This document shows, in pieces, positions 48,132-57,288 of a DNA stretch of 64,000 nt. Position 1 is the stretch's first letter; every line of letters starts with the position of its first letter. Source of the DNA: JAHEDH01 sp963753285 (GTDB lineage: Bacteria > Actinomycetota > Acidimicrobiia > Spongiisociales > ZC4RG35); NCBI GenBank assembly GCA_963753285.1, contig CAVWBT010000003.1, positions 62,001-126,000 on the forward strand, read 5' to 3'. Position numbers and translations under genes: made by a program. The notes beneath the pieces were generated by a model that did no database searches, was not told the origin of the DNA, and saw only the letters and a program-made list of their open reading frames with translations.

Positions 48132-49097
48132 ATGGAGATGCAATACCGCCGGATGGGAGATTCCGGGCTCAAACTCAGCGTGCTGTCGTTCGGTTCCTGG
48201 ATCACGTTCGGAGGCCAGATGGGGCTCGACGACAGCCTCCAGTGCATGCAGAACGCTCGGGACGCCGGAGTCAACTTCTTCGACAACGCCGAGGTCTACG
48301 CCGGCGGCGAGGCCGAGACCCTCATGGGACAGGCACTAGAACAGCTCGAGTGGCCGCGCTGGTCGTACGTGATCTCGACGAAGTTCTACTGGGGCATCCA
48401 CGATGGCCCGAACACCCAGCACACGCTCAACCGCAAGTATCTCGTCGAGGCCATCGACGCATCCCTCGAACGCCTCCAACTGGACCATGTCGACCTGGCG
48501 TACTGCCACCGCCCCGACCCCGACACGCCGCTCGAAGAGACCGTGTACGCCATGTCGGAGATGGTCAGCAACGGCAAGGCCCACTACTGGGGCACGTCGG
48601 AGTGGTCGGCTGCGGAGATCTACGCGGCATACGAGATCGCCGAACGGCACCACCTCCACAAGCCTCAGGTCGAACAGCCCCAGTACAACATGTTCCATCG
48701 GGACCGGGTCGAGAACGAGTATGCCCGGCTCTACGACGACATCGGCCTCGGGACCACGACCTGGAGCCCGCTGGCATCGGGCCTGCTCACCGGCAAGTAC
48801 ATCGGTGGTCAGGTCCCCGAGGGGAGTCGCGCCGATCAGGCCGAGGGCCTGAGGCGCCAACTGGTCGACGAGGGCAAGAACCACATCGTCAAAGAGCTCT
48901 CGCACGTCGCCGACGAACTCGACTGCTCGGTCGCCCAGCTCGCCATCGCCTGGTGCGCCTCCAATCCAAACGTGACGTCGGTGATCACCGGTGCCAGCCG
49001 ACCCAGCCAGGTGACCGAGAACATGGCGGCGCTGGAGGTGCTCGACCGCCTGGACGACGAGACGCTCGCCCGAATCGACGAGATTCTCGAAACCTGA
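48132..49097 (+). CDS. aldo/keto reductase (potassium channel beta-subunit-like)
   Basis: A 321-residue AKR. YRRMGDSGLKLSVLSFGSW opens the barrel; catalytic residues are Asp in FFDNAEVYAGGEAE (with Tyr), Lys in ISTKFYWG and His in DLAYCHRPDPDTPLEE. The length and ETVYAMSEMVSNGKAHYWGT with SEWSA match the KvBeta-like AKR6/YghZ group. NADPH-dependent carbonyl reduction is expected. GGAG lies about 8 bases before the ATG. Confidence 0.92.
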   Translation: MEMQYRRMGDSGLKLSVLSFGSWITFGGQMGLDDSLQCMQNARDAGVNFFDNAEVYAGGEAETLMGQALEQLEWPRWSYVISTKFYWGIHDGPNTQHTLNRKYLVEAIDASLERLQLDHVDLAYCHRPDPDTPLEETVYAMSEMVSNGKAHYWGTSEWSAAEIYAAYEIAERHHLHKPQVEQPQYNMFHRDRVENEYARLYDDIGLGTTTWSPLASGLLTGKYIGGQVPEGSRADQAEGLRRQLVDEGKNHIVKELSHVADELDCSVAQLAIAWCASNPNVTSVITGASRPSQVTENMAALEVLDRLDDETLARIDEILET

Positions 49098-49599
49098 CGT
49101 ATCAGGACCTCCACATCGGAGTCTGCTTCACGTGTCCGCGAGGGCACACGAAGGAGAGTCCGAGGAGGTGAATCCGGATGGGGAGCATCAAGGGGAGTGC
49201 TGCCCGTTCGAACGCGGCCGATCGAGGTCGTCATCGATCTCCGAGGACAGTCGGAGTCATCCACGGGGAGGGGCCGGATCGAGGCGATCGGGGCATCGCC
49301 GAGAGACCGGTCTGTGGGCCCGATCGATCCACCGAGTCCAACCGGTCACCGATCGGATCCTGGCGGCGTGGTTCGGCGTACCGGCACTCTCCATGCGCGG
49401 CGAGTTGGGGGCAACTCCCGTCAGTGGTCGGGCGTGCGGGGGCAACTCCCCGACCATGTCTTCGGATCGGCCGTCGCCCGGTTGGGGTTCCTGAGCGACG
49501 GCCGATCCTCCTGCTAGACACACGAGCCCTCCGGTCCAAGATCCTCCGCAGACGACCCCGGCCACTGGCCGGGGTCGTCTGTTGCGTAGGATCGAACCC
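49098..49599. other. 502-bp spacer: possible structured RNA, no firm gene
   Basis: No reading frame here looks convincingly coding. Structure is visible: GGGGGCAACTCCC occurs twice, at 49407-49419 and 49438-49450, each able to form a small hairpin, and a perfect 15-bp hairpin ends the region. A GAGGAGG stretch near 49161 precedes an ATG at 49178, and a frame 49197-49517 stays open, but its composition is Arg/Ser-heavy. A noncoding RNA or a long leader for the next gene is possible. It matches no RNA family I recognise. Confidence 0.4.
49549..49581. terminator. perfect 15-bp hairpin
   Basis: CAGACGACCCCGGCC and GGCCGGGGTCGTCTG flank a three-base loop ACT. The stem is perfect and GC-rich; only two T follow, so it is a terminator without a strong U tract, as is common in actinobacteria. 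It lies just before the GTG start of the next gene and thus also could act on it. Confidence 0.65.
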
Positions 49600-50718
49600 G
49601 TGGAACAGATCGTGCGCCAGGCGCTGATCGCAGAGTTCGAGGAGGCGGTCGCCGAGTCACTGCTGGTGACCGTTTCGGCAGTGGCCGCCGGCGGCGGTGT
49701 CTCAACCGCGTTGCAGCAGTGGATCCAGGACACCGTGCGGCCGATCGAATTCGGAACGTGCCACGATCTCAACCCGCAGCGCCCGCTCTCGGCGTTCGCC
49801 GGTGGCACCGGCGAAGCGGTCGAAGCCATCCGCGCAGGTGACTGGCGAGCGGCCGCCGACCACATCGCCCATCGACGAGTGGGCACCGAGGAACGATCCG
49901 TGTTCGTCATCGACAACGCCGACCGCCTCGACGAGGCCTCCGCTCGCCTCATCGCAGCGCTGCTCGATGGCGGCTGCCCCGTCGTTCTCGGCCATCATCA
50001 TGCCCCGTCGACCAATCCGTCGCTCGAACTCCTGATCGAAGCCGTCGAGTCGACGAACCGGGGCTCGATCGTCGTTCCACCGCTGAACCGCACCGAAGTG
50101 GACGAGGCGCTCGGCGAAGGAGTCGATCCCGAGGCTGCACTCGCTGCCACCGGGGGGAATCCGCTCGCACTGTCGCTGTACCGCGGATCCGACTTCGCAT
50201 CGGTTGCCATTGCGGTGCTCGAGCGCTTCGACCGGCTCCCCGCCGACGGACAGGCGCTGGCGGTCATCCTGGCGGCGAGCCCGGAGCCCATCCCCTTCGA
50301 CCTCCTCGATGCGATGGGGCGGCCGTGGGACAGCCACGGACGCCACCTGGACAGGAGCGGTCTCGTCGCCGTTCACGAAACCCGCGTCTCGATGCGCCAC
50401 GACAAGATCCGCAGGGTCCTCTATGAGGAGATGACGGCGGTTCGGCGCCGGTTCGTCCATGCCGAGATCCTCGGCCACACCGAGAGCGACGACCGCACAC
50501 TGGTCATGCACCATGCCGTGGGCGCAGGCGACGTCGAGACGATCATCACGATCGGTCCCAGCGCTGCCCACGAGGCGGCCGAACTGGGTGCTCACCGCGA
50601 AGCCGCCAAGCACCTCGAGAACGTCTTGGCGTACGAGCACTCGGTGCCCGAAGCGGACCGGTCGACGCTCAGAGAGGCTCTCGACACCTATCTCGCCGAG
50701 GCCGATCAGACCGTGTAG
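49600..50718 (+). CDS. STAND/AAA_16-like protein lacking Walker A
   Basis: A 372-residue protein similar to the ATPase part of LuxR-type LAL or STAND regulators. Walker B is clear (RSVFVIDNADRLDEASARLI), and the later ATGGNPLALSLYRG matches the GxP region of the family. Where a P-loop belongs, the sequence reads VTVSAVAAGGGVSTALQQW, with no GKT/S. There is no helix-turn-helix at the end. It is probably not an active ATPase and may act by binding partners. The start is GTG 49600. Confidence 0.65.
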   Translation: MEQIVRQALIAEFEEAVAESLLVTVSAVAAGGGVSTALQQWIQDTVRPIEFGTCHDLNPQRPLSAFAGGTGEAVEAIRAGDWRAAADHIAHRRVGTEERSVFVIDNADRLDEASARLIAALLDGGCPVVLGHHHAPSTNPSLELLIEAVESTNRGSIVVPPLNRTEVDEALGEGVDPEAALAATGGNPLALSLYRGSDFASVAIAVLERFDRLPADGQALAVILAASPEPIPFDLLDAMGRPWDSHGRHLDRSGLVAVHETRVSMRHDKIRRVLYEEMTAVRRRFVHAEILGHTESDDRTLVMHHAVGAGDVETIITIGPSAAHEAAELGAHREAAKHLENVLAYEHSVPEADRSTLREALDTYLAEADQTV

Positions 50719-51335
50719 CTGTCTCCCCATCCGAGGGGCACGAACTCGATCCCCGCTTCCCGGAGGGGCCCGGCGACGAGGTTCGGGATGAAACTGCGTC
50801 CTTGCTCGGACAGGTAGAAGTCGTGGGCCGGGATCACCTGTTGGGGTGAGAGCCGTTTGGCGAAGTCGACCGATGCCGTCGCCGAGCCCCACGGCGCGAT
50901 CAGCGACAGTGAGAGCACCGGCGCACATGCGTTGAGACCGTAGCTGTCGCCCGGGTGCGTGAAGACGCCGTGGACCGTCCAGGCCCGGTTGGGGGGAGTT
51001 GCGCCGTTCGGGATCCGCTCGTGCAACACGTCCTGGACGCTCGTGCCCTCGGGGACCTCGATCGACACGTCCATGTCGGACTTGGACAACATCGCCCGCA
51101 CTGCTTCGTTCGAATACACCTCCAGGTCGTCTCGCCGCTCCTTCAACCAGGCGATGAACTCGGGATGCACATGATCGCCATGCTCGTGGGTGATCAACAC
51201 CCGCGTGATGTCACCGATCGAGCTGAGATCGATCGCGCCCGAGGTGAACGTGAAGAAGTCCGGATCGATCAACGTGGCGTGGTCATCGTCGCGGACGATG
51301 ACACAGGAGTGGGTGAGCCGTCTGATGGTCGTCAT
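50706..51335 (-). CDS. metallo-beta-lactamase-fold hydrolase
   Basis: A 209-residue MBL protein of the UlaG/YcfU-like short type. LTHSCVIVRDDDHATLIDPD starts the fold; the zinc motif is VLITHEHGDHVHPEF (HxHxDH). Further metal ligands are in GVFTHPGDSYG and VIPAHDFYLSEQG. The substrate is unknown. Its C-terminal codons overlap by 13 bases with the end of the convergent gene at 50718. Confidence 0.85.
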   Translation of the reverse strand: MTTIRRLTHSCVIVRDDDHATLIDPDFFTFTSGAIDLSSIGDITRVLITHEHGDHVHPEFIAWLKERRDDLEVYSNEAVRAMLSKSDMDVSIEVPEGTSVQDVLHERIPNGATPPNRAWTVHGVFTHPGDSYGLNACAPVLSLSLIAPWGSATASVDFAKRLSPQQVIPAHDFYLSEQGRSFIPNLVAGPLREAGIEFVPLGWGDSYTV

Positions 51336-51408
51336 GGAACCGAACCTACCCACCGCAGGGGCGCAGCGCTGAAGCGACCTGCCCGACGTGTCGGTGTAGC
51401 CTCGCCCG

Positions 51409-52395
51409 ATGCCCGACCTCGAGTCGCACAGGTTTCCGGTGAGAGCAGACCTCACGGCGCGCCTCACCGACACCTGGCGGGCGTTCGGGGAACCCGGGAC
51501 CTGGTACACCGCCGAGGAGCGCCTGAGGTACGCCGGACTCGCCAGATCGGCCCGGGCCGGGCAACGCGTCGACGCCACCGGTCCCGAAGAGGAGGTGACG
51601 GTTCGCATCGCCGCCCGGCCCGCATCGACCACGCAATCGTGGGTCGACAGCAAGGTCGAGGCGATCGGCGAGGAGCAGTACGTCGAACTGATGGGGATCG
51701 CGGCGAGAGTCGTGATGGGTGACACCTTTCTGCGCCTGCTCGGGCTCGATCCTCTGCCGTTCCCGCAACCTCGCACCGGACAGCCCAGCCGTGAGCGGGT
51801 CGAGCCTCGCCCGAAGCGGATCCGCTCGTGGATCGCAGTCGGACCCGCGCTGGTACCTCCGTTCACCCAGGTCCTCGTCCCCGACGAGAACGCCATCACA
51901 TACCCGCTGATCGAGTCGCTCTACATGACCGGCCAGGACATGGAGGATCCTGACTTCCGGCGGGGCACCCTCCACCGCACCCAGATCGAGCTGGTGGCCT
52001 CCACCCTGTCGTACGGCAACGAGTGTTTCTATTGAACGCTGGCACACACATCGATGCTCAGGTGGAGCGCCGAGACAACCGGACGGGCGGTCGACCTCCG
52101 CGCGGTCAGCGATTCCGACGTGGACTCCCTTCTCGTCGCAGGCGAGGCACTCGCCGCCGTGGGCCGGCTGGGCTCGGTCATCACCGCCCCCGATGCGAGC
52201 GCCGTCGAAATGGTGGCCGACCAACTCGGGCACCAGGCGGCTGCCGACGCGGCCGCCGTGGCGGCAGCGTTCGAGGGGCTCAATCGAATCGTCGACGGCG
52301 TCGGGCTACCCGTGAGCCGCGCCCGCAGCCGCGACGACGCCGACCTCATCGACGAGCTCAGGCTCGCCACGTTTCCTCACGCCTCTCATCGATGA
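51409..52395 (+). CDS. AhpD-like (carboxymuconolactone decarboxylase family) protein with in-frame UGA, candidate selenoprotein
   Basis: The frame from ATG 51409 gives 208 residues ending GNECFY, then TGA at 52033-52035, then the same frame continues TLAHTSMLRWSAETTGRAVD to a stop at 52393. Read through, the active site is E205-C206-F-Y-U209-T-L-A-H213. This is the CxxCxxxH signature of AhpD with the second Cys replaced by UGA. AhpD-like selenoproteins are known in bacteria. A weak stem follows (CTGGCA at 52039, TGC and CAG at 52055-52061). No frameshift is needed, unlike other broken genes here. A nonsense mutation remains possible. Confidence 0.65.
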
Positions 52396-52453
52396 GCCTC
52401 CGGAGCCGCACATCGGTGTCGTCGACGCCGATCGGGCGTGCTTGACTCGGGGT

Positions 52454-53695
52454 ATGGATCTCCAGGCCGATCTGCCACTGCTGTTGGTACTGCTGGCACT
52501 GCTCGCGTTCTCGATCTTCATCGCCGCTGCCGAGGCGTCGTTCCTCCGTGTGCCGGCCGTGCGCGTGCGGGCGATGGCCGCAGGCGGGTCCCGCCGGGCA
52601 CGGCGGCTCGAGGAGATGGCGTCGAGGATGTCGAACGTGCTCAACGCCATCCTCCTGGCTGCGCTGCTGAGCCAGATCGCAGCCGCAACGGTGGCCGGCA
52701 TCCTCGCCATCAGGTGGTTCGACGAGCGGCTCGGACCCACGATCGCCTCGGTCGGACTGACCGTCATCATGTACATCTATGCGGAGGCGATCCCGAAGAC
52801 CTACGCCGTCCGGAACGCCGATCGGGTGGCGTTGCTGACGGCCATCCCGCTGGCCATCGTCGAGCGCCTCCTTCGCCCCGTCGTCTCGGTCCTCGTGTGG
52901 ATCGCCGATCTCCAGATGCCGGGCAAAGGTGTGGAGGGGTCCCCGACCGTCACCGAGGATGAGCTACGGATGCTGGCCACGGCTGCAGCGACCGAAGGCG
53001 AGATCACCGACGAGGACGCAGCCTTGATCGAGCGCGCCTTTCGTGTCGGCGATCGCGAAGCCGACGACGTGATGGTGCCGAGGACCGACGTCGTGGCCGT
53101 GGACTCCACGATGAGGATCGACGAGGCGCTCGACATCGCCATCGAGTCGGGCCACCGTCGACTCCCCGTCTACGACGGCAACCGGGAGAACATGACGGGC
53201 GTCGTCGGGTTGCGTGAAATGATCGCCGTCCCGGTCGAGCGCCGCAGCATGGTGGAAGTGGGCTCACTCGCCGAAGAGTTGCTCGTGGTGCCGCAGTCGA
53301 AGCGTGTGCTCGACCTCCTCCAGGAGATGCAGCAGACGTCCACGCATCTCGCCATCGTCGTAGACGAATATGGCGGAACCGCCGGGCTGGTGACCGTCGA
53401 GGACATCGTCGAGGAAGTGCTCGGCTCGATCAGCGTGACACCGGTGTCCGAAGAGATCAGCAGGGTCGACTCGGACACGTGGGTGATCGACGGCACCGTG
53501 CCCGTCGAGGACCTCGGCGAGCTGATAGACCAGGACCTCGAAGACGACGACTGGAACACGGCCGCAGGACTGGTCATGGCCGAGCTCGGCCGTGTGCCGC
53601 GCCTCGGGGACCAGATCACCTACGAGGGTCACACGTTGAAAGTCATCGGCCTGCGCGGCCGTCGCATCACCCGCATCGAGGTCCGCCGGACCTGA
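52454..53695 (+). CDS. CNNM/HlyC-CorC family membrane protein with CBS domains
   Basis: A 413-residue protein. The N-terminal CNNM (DUF21) domain has four membrane segments, the first LLLVLLALLAFSIFIAAAEA and another around IASVGLTVIMYIYAEAIPKT with the conserved EAIPK. A CBS pair follows: DDVMVPRTDVVAVDSTMRID and STHLAIVVDEYGGTAGLVTV. The CorC/HlyC C-terminal domain is at the end. Members are linked to Mg2+/Co2+ export. ATG 52454 was chosen; the AhpD-like gene ends 58 bases before. Confidence 0.92.
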   Translation: MDLQADLPLLLVLLALLAFSIFIAAAEASFLRVPAVRVRAMAAGGSRRARRLEEMASRMSNVLNAILLAALLSQIAAATVAGILAIRWFDERLGPTIASVGLTVIMYIYAEAIPKTYAVRNADRVALLTAIPLAIVERLLRPVVSVLVWIADLQMPGKGVEGSPTVTEDELRMLATAAATEGEITDEDAALIERAFRVGDREADDVMVPRTDVVAVDSTMRIDEALDIAIESGHRRLPVYDGNRENMTGVVGLREMIAVPVERRSMVEVGSLAEELLVVPQSKRVLDLLQEMQQTSTHLAIVVDEYGGTAGLVTVEDIVEEVLGSISVTPVSEEISRVDSDTWVIDGTVPVEDLGELIDQDLEDDDWNTAAGLVMAELGRVPRLGDQITYEGHTLKVIGLRGRRITRIEVRRT

Positions 53696-53696
53696 C

Positions 53697-53717
53697 GGTC
53701 AGGCGGCTTGCCTGACC
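53697..53717. terminator. hairpin after the CNNM gene
   Basis: GGTCAGGC and GCCTGACC pair perfectly around the loop GGCTT, starting 2 bp after the CNNM stop. No T run follows. It is a likely terminator for the CNNM gene. Confidence 0.65.
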
Positions 53718-53842
53718 GGTTGGCGCTTGTCCGATGGCTGAACCTGGGTACGCGCTCGACGCGACCTGCTGCTTCGCTGTGGTCAAGCTCGGTGGTAGCT
53801 CGGTCTTCGCAAGCGTGTGTGAATGGACGGGCGGTGCACTGA

Positions 53843-54625
53843 TCAAACCGGTGGAACGATCAGGACCGGAACCGGGGCGGATCGTGCGAGTGAAGCCGCG
53901 GTCGACCCGACCAACGCCCGTTCGAGAGTGCCTCTGCCCGATTTCCCGACAACGACGAGATCACATTGGTCGTCCTGGACGAGTCTGACGATTGCGTCTG
54001 CTGGCGTGGACTCTGTGAGCAGCACGCGCGTTTCGGCTTTGCCGCCGAGTTGATCGGCGACCTCGGACAGCGCCTCCGCCTCCGCCTCCGGGCGCCCGTC
54101 GACTGGATCCACGCCGACGACATAGAGACGTTGCGCCTGTTCGAACAGCGGGAGGGTGGTGAGGAACCGAGCCGCCGAGAGCGAGGTCTCGCTTCCATCG
54201 ATGCAAACTGCGATGGCGCGGGCCTTGTTCGTGCCTCTGGCAATGACCACTGGTGCGGTGGATCTCGCAATCATCGTCTCGGCGGTGCTCCCGAGCGCCA
54301 GCCGTCGAAGTGCCCCCTTCCCGCAAGGCCCGATGACGAGGAGGTCGGGGGTGAGGGTGGGGAGCAGGGCACCGGGGGCGGCGGTCGAGTGCAGGTGGGC
54401 GACCGAATCGAACGTCGCTTCGGAGAAGGCGCTGCGAGGTCTAGGCGGATCCCACCGCCTCACAGGCAGCATCTCGTCCGAAGTGAGATCGTTGCGCTCG
54501 GTCTCGCATGTGAGGACGTGCGCTTCGAAACCGGGCCATGGTTGAGCGTTGATCCACAGCCAGGCGCGATCGGCGCACGGCGAGCCATCATCGCCGAAAA
54601 GCAGGACGCGGGAGGTGTTGTTCAT
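53843..54625 (-). CDS. tandem universal stress protein (UspA domains)
   Basis: A 260-residue protein with two Usp domains. The second has the ATP-binding signature VVVGKSGRGTLERALVGSTAASLA (G-x2-G-x9-G-S/T); the first has a related IGPCGKGALRRLALGST. Usp proteins bind ATP and help survival under hypoxia or starvation. GAGGTGA stands about 6 bases before the ATG. It heads a stress-type cluster with the P-type ATPase and a second Usp protein. The 147-bp gap on its right in transcription holds only the CNNM terminator. Confidence 0.9.
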   Translation of the reverse strand: MNNTSRVLLFGDDGSPCADRAWLWINAQPWPGFEAHVLTCETERNDLTSDEMLPVRRWDPPRPRSAFSEATFDSVAHLHSTAAPGALLPTLTPDLLVIGPCGKGALRRLALGSTAETMIARSTAPVVIARGTNKARAIAVCIDGSETSLSAARFLTTLPLFEQAQRLYVVGVDPVDGRPEAEAEALSEVADQLGGKAETRVLLTESTPADAIVRLVQDDQCDLVVVGKSGRGTLERALVGSTAASLARSAPVPVLIVPPV

Positions 54626-54774
54626 GATCTGTCACCTCGACTCTCATACTCGTGTGGGTCGTTCTGAGGGAGGCCCGCCGCCCGACTCGAGCCTCGAGCA
54701 GCCCGACGTGTGTCTATCCGACCGGTCGAGGCTCGAACCCGATTGACGAACGATCGATCGTGTGGCTCGGCTTC

Positions 54775-57288
54775 TCATTCGGCTCTCCCCGTCCTGGCGG
54801 TGCGCCGCGACCAGACCTCCACACCAAGCACGGTGACCGCCAACGCGGTGGCGATGTAGACGATGGCAGCTGCGTCGAGGGGAACAAGACCGAGCAGGCT
54901 GCGCAACGGTGGGAGGGTGACCGTCAGGATCTGGAGGGCGACGCTGGCAACGATGATCGAGTTGAGCACCCGGTTTGGAGTCGGGTTGGCGCTGATCCGT
55001 CGTGCCGGGTAGGCGAACGCGAGTTGTGCGAGTGACTCGTACATGAACACTGCGGTCATGGTCGCTGCTGCGGCGTAGCCGAGTGCAGGGAATGCGAAGA
55101 ACAGGGCGAGACCCAGGCCGGCCTTGAGAATTCCCGTCGTGAGCACGAAGCGGATCCCGGGACGGGTGAGGAGCGGCGCCGTCGGACTTCGGGGCGGCTG
55201 ACTCATCACACCACGGTTGCGGTCGAGACCGAGCGCGAGGGCCGGTGGACCGTCGGCGATGATGTTGATCCAGAGCAGCTGAACGGCGAGGAGAGGGACA
55301 AGCAGGTTTCCTGCCTCGTCGCGGAGACCGAGAATCGCTGCGCCAGTGACGCCGATCGCCACGAGCAGGACCAGCGCGACGTTGGTGGAGAAGAGGAAGC
55401 GGATGAACTTGAGGATGTTCGCGTAGATTCCGCGACCTTCCTCCACGGAGGCAGCGATCGTGGCGAAGTTGTCGTCGAGGAGAACGAGATCGGCGACCTC
55501 TCGACTGACGTCGCTGCCACGATGCCCCATGGCGATGCCGACATCCGCCCGTTTCAGCGCCGGGGCATCATTCACGCCGTCGCCGGTCATGGCGACGATG
55601 TCGCCGCCTGCCTTGAGCGCGTCGACCAGAGCCAGCTTGTGCTCGGGGTTGACGCGGGCGAATACATTGCAGCTGAGTGCGTGTGTGGCCAGAGCGTCGG
55701 GATCGTCGAGTTGGTCGCCGGTCATCACCCGGTCGCCGTCGATGCCGACAGCGGTGGCGATCGCCCGGGCAGTCGTGGGATGGTCGCCCGTGATCATGAG
55801 GACTCGGATCCCGGCTTGGCGACAGGCTGCGATGGCGGCGGGAACCTCCGGTCGGGGCGGGTCCCACAGTGCGACGGTTCCCAGCCACGTGACCTCGACG
55901 TCGGTCTCACCTTCGGCCCAGGCCAACCCGAGAATCCGGTTGCCTTCGGCAGCCGAGGCGTCGATTCTCGTCGACCAGGTGGACCGCTGTTCGTCGGTGA
56001 GCCGGCACATATCCAGCAGGACCTCCGGCGCCCCTTTCAGGTACGACACCGGCCGGCCATCCTCCAGCACCGTGACTCTCATGTACTTCCATTCGGAGTC
56101 GAACGGGCGCTCTGAGATCCGCTTGTAGCGATTTCGCTCCGCTGCGGCGTCCACGCTCTGAGTGGATGCGTAGGCGTAGAGCCCGACCTCGAGGGGGTCG
56201 CCCGAGCCTCCGTCGGGCTCGGCCTCGGCGGCCAGCACCATTGCCAGCAGCGCTCGCCGCCCGTCTGTGACATCGACCGCTCGGACTGTCATCGTGTTCT
56301 CGGTGAGGGTGCCGGTCTTGTCGGTGGCTATCACCGTCACCGAGCCCAGGGCCTCCACCGCCGAGAGCCGACGGACCACGGCGTGCCGCGACGCCATCCG
56401 TTCGGTGCCGAGTGCCAGCGTCAAGGTCAGCACGGCCGGAAGGCCCTCGGGGACGGCCGCAACCGCCACGGCGACAGCAAAGAGCAGGGCTTCGTCCAGG
56501 CGGTTGATGCCTTCGATACCGACGCCGATCATCATGAGCACCACCGCCAGCGTCGCCACCCAGCGGGCGATCCTGTGTCCGAACAGCGTCAGCCGACGCT
56601 CGAGCGGCGTCGCTTCCGCTTCGACCCCTGACAGCATGCCGGCAATGCGGCCCATTGCGGACACCGGCCCGGTCCTCGTGATCACGACCCAGGCCAGACC
56701 TCTGACCGCCAAGGTGCCGGCGAAGACCTCCTCGCCGACGGCTCGGTCGACCGGAACGGACTCACCGGTCAGCATCGACTCGTCCACCATCAGACTCTGC
56801 TCGCCGGCGAGGGCACCATCGGCAGGGATTCGATCACCGGCCTCGACCCGAACCAGGTCGCCCGGCACCAGATCGGCGGCGGGGATCTCGGCCAGGCCCC
56901 CGTCGCGACGAACCCACACCCGAGGCGCGGCGAGCTCCCTGAGCCGGGCGAGCGCGTCCTCGGCGCGGTACTCCTGCCACACCCCCATGATCGTGTTGAA
57001 CGCCAGGATCACCAGGATGGCGATCGACTCGAACGGCCACCCGTGTGCTCCCTCGATCCCCCAGATCACTGCATCGAACACCAACGCGAACAACAGGATG
57101 TAGATGATCGGGCTCCGCAACTGCCGTGACACCCGGGCCCACCACGGGACGGGTTTGCCCTCAGGCAGCAGGTTGGGCCCGTACTGCGCCAGCCTCTCCG
57201 ATGCCTCGACGCTGGTCAATCCCTCGCCGGCCGATGCAGACGAGACCGCCGACTCATCGGGAGCCGCCCGAACGACGTCGCCCTTCAT
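54775..57288 (-). CDS. P-type cation ATPase (SERCA-like, P2A)
   Basis: An 837-residue ion pump. The actuator motif is MLTGESVPVDRA, the membrane site AAVPEGLPAVLTLTLALG, the phosphorylation site IATDKTGTLTENTM, the nucleotide region YLKGAPEVLLDMC, and the hinge MTGDGVNDAPALKRADVGIA. M6 has WINIIADGPPALALG. PEGLPA with this M6 indicates the Ca2+/Mn2+-type P2A class. Its start overlaps the stop of the tandem Usp gene upstream by four bases, as in ctpF-linked Usp genes of mycobacteria. Confidence 0.93.
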   Translation of the reverse strand: MKGDVVRAAPDESAVSSASAGEGLTSVEASERLAQYGPNLLPEGKPVPWWARVSRQLRSPIIYILLFALVFDAVIWGIEGAHGWPFESIAILVILAFNTIMGVWQEYRAEDALARLRELAAPRVWVRRDGGLAEIPAADLVPGDLVRVEAGDRIPADGALAGEQSLMVDESMLTGESVPVDRAVGEEVFAGTLAVRGLAWVVITRTGPVSAMGRIAGMLSGVEAEATPLERRLTLFGHRIARWVATLAVVLMMIGVGIEGINRLDEALLFAVAVAVAAVPEGLPAVLTLTLALGTERMASRHAVVRRLSAVEALGSVTVIATDKTGTLTENTMTVRAVDVTDGRRALLAMVLAAEAEPDGGSGDPLEVGLYAYASTQSVDAAAERNRYKRISERPFDSEWKYMRVTVLEDGRPVSYLKGAPEVLLDMCRLTDEQRSTWSTRIDASAAEGNRILGLAWAEGETDVEVTWLGTVALWDPPRPEVPAAIAACRQAGIRVLMITGDHPTTARAIATAVGIDGDRVMTGDQLDDPDALATHALSCNVFARVNPEHKLALVDALKAGGDIVAMTGDGVNDAPALKRADVGIAMGHRGSDVSREVADLVLLDDNFATIAASVEEGRGIYANILKFIRFLFSTNVALVLLVAIGVTGAAILGLRDEAGNLLVPLLAVQLLWINIIADGPPALALGLDRNRGVMSQPPRSPTAPLLTRPGIRFVLTTGILKAGLGLALFFAFPALGYAAAATMTAVFMYESLAQLAFAYPARRISANPTPNRVLNSIIVASVALQILTVTLPPLRSLLGLVPLDAAAIVYIATALAVTVLGVEVWSRRTARTGRAE

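Noticed and set aside
49200..49212. GTTCGAA resembling a tRNA T-loop
   Set aside because: The flanking bases do not form a T stem and no acceptor or anticodon arm is found.
53734..53988. 84-codon frame between the CNNM and Usp genes
   Set aside because: Most of it is antisense to the Usp gene, and the part outside has no ribosome site.
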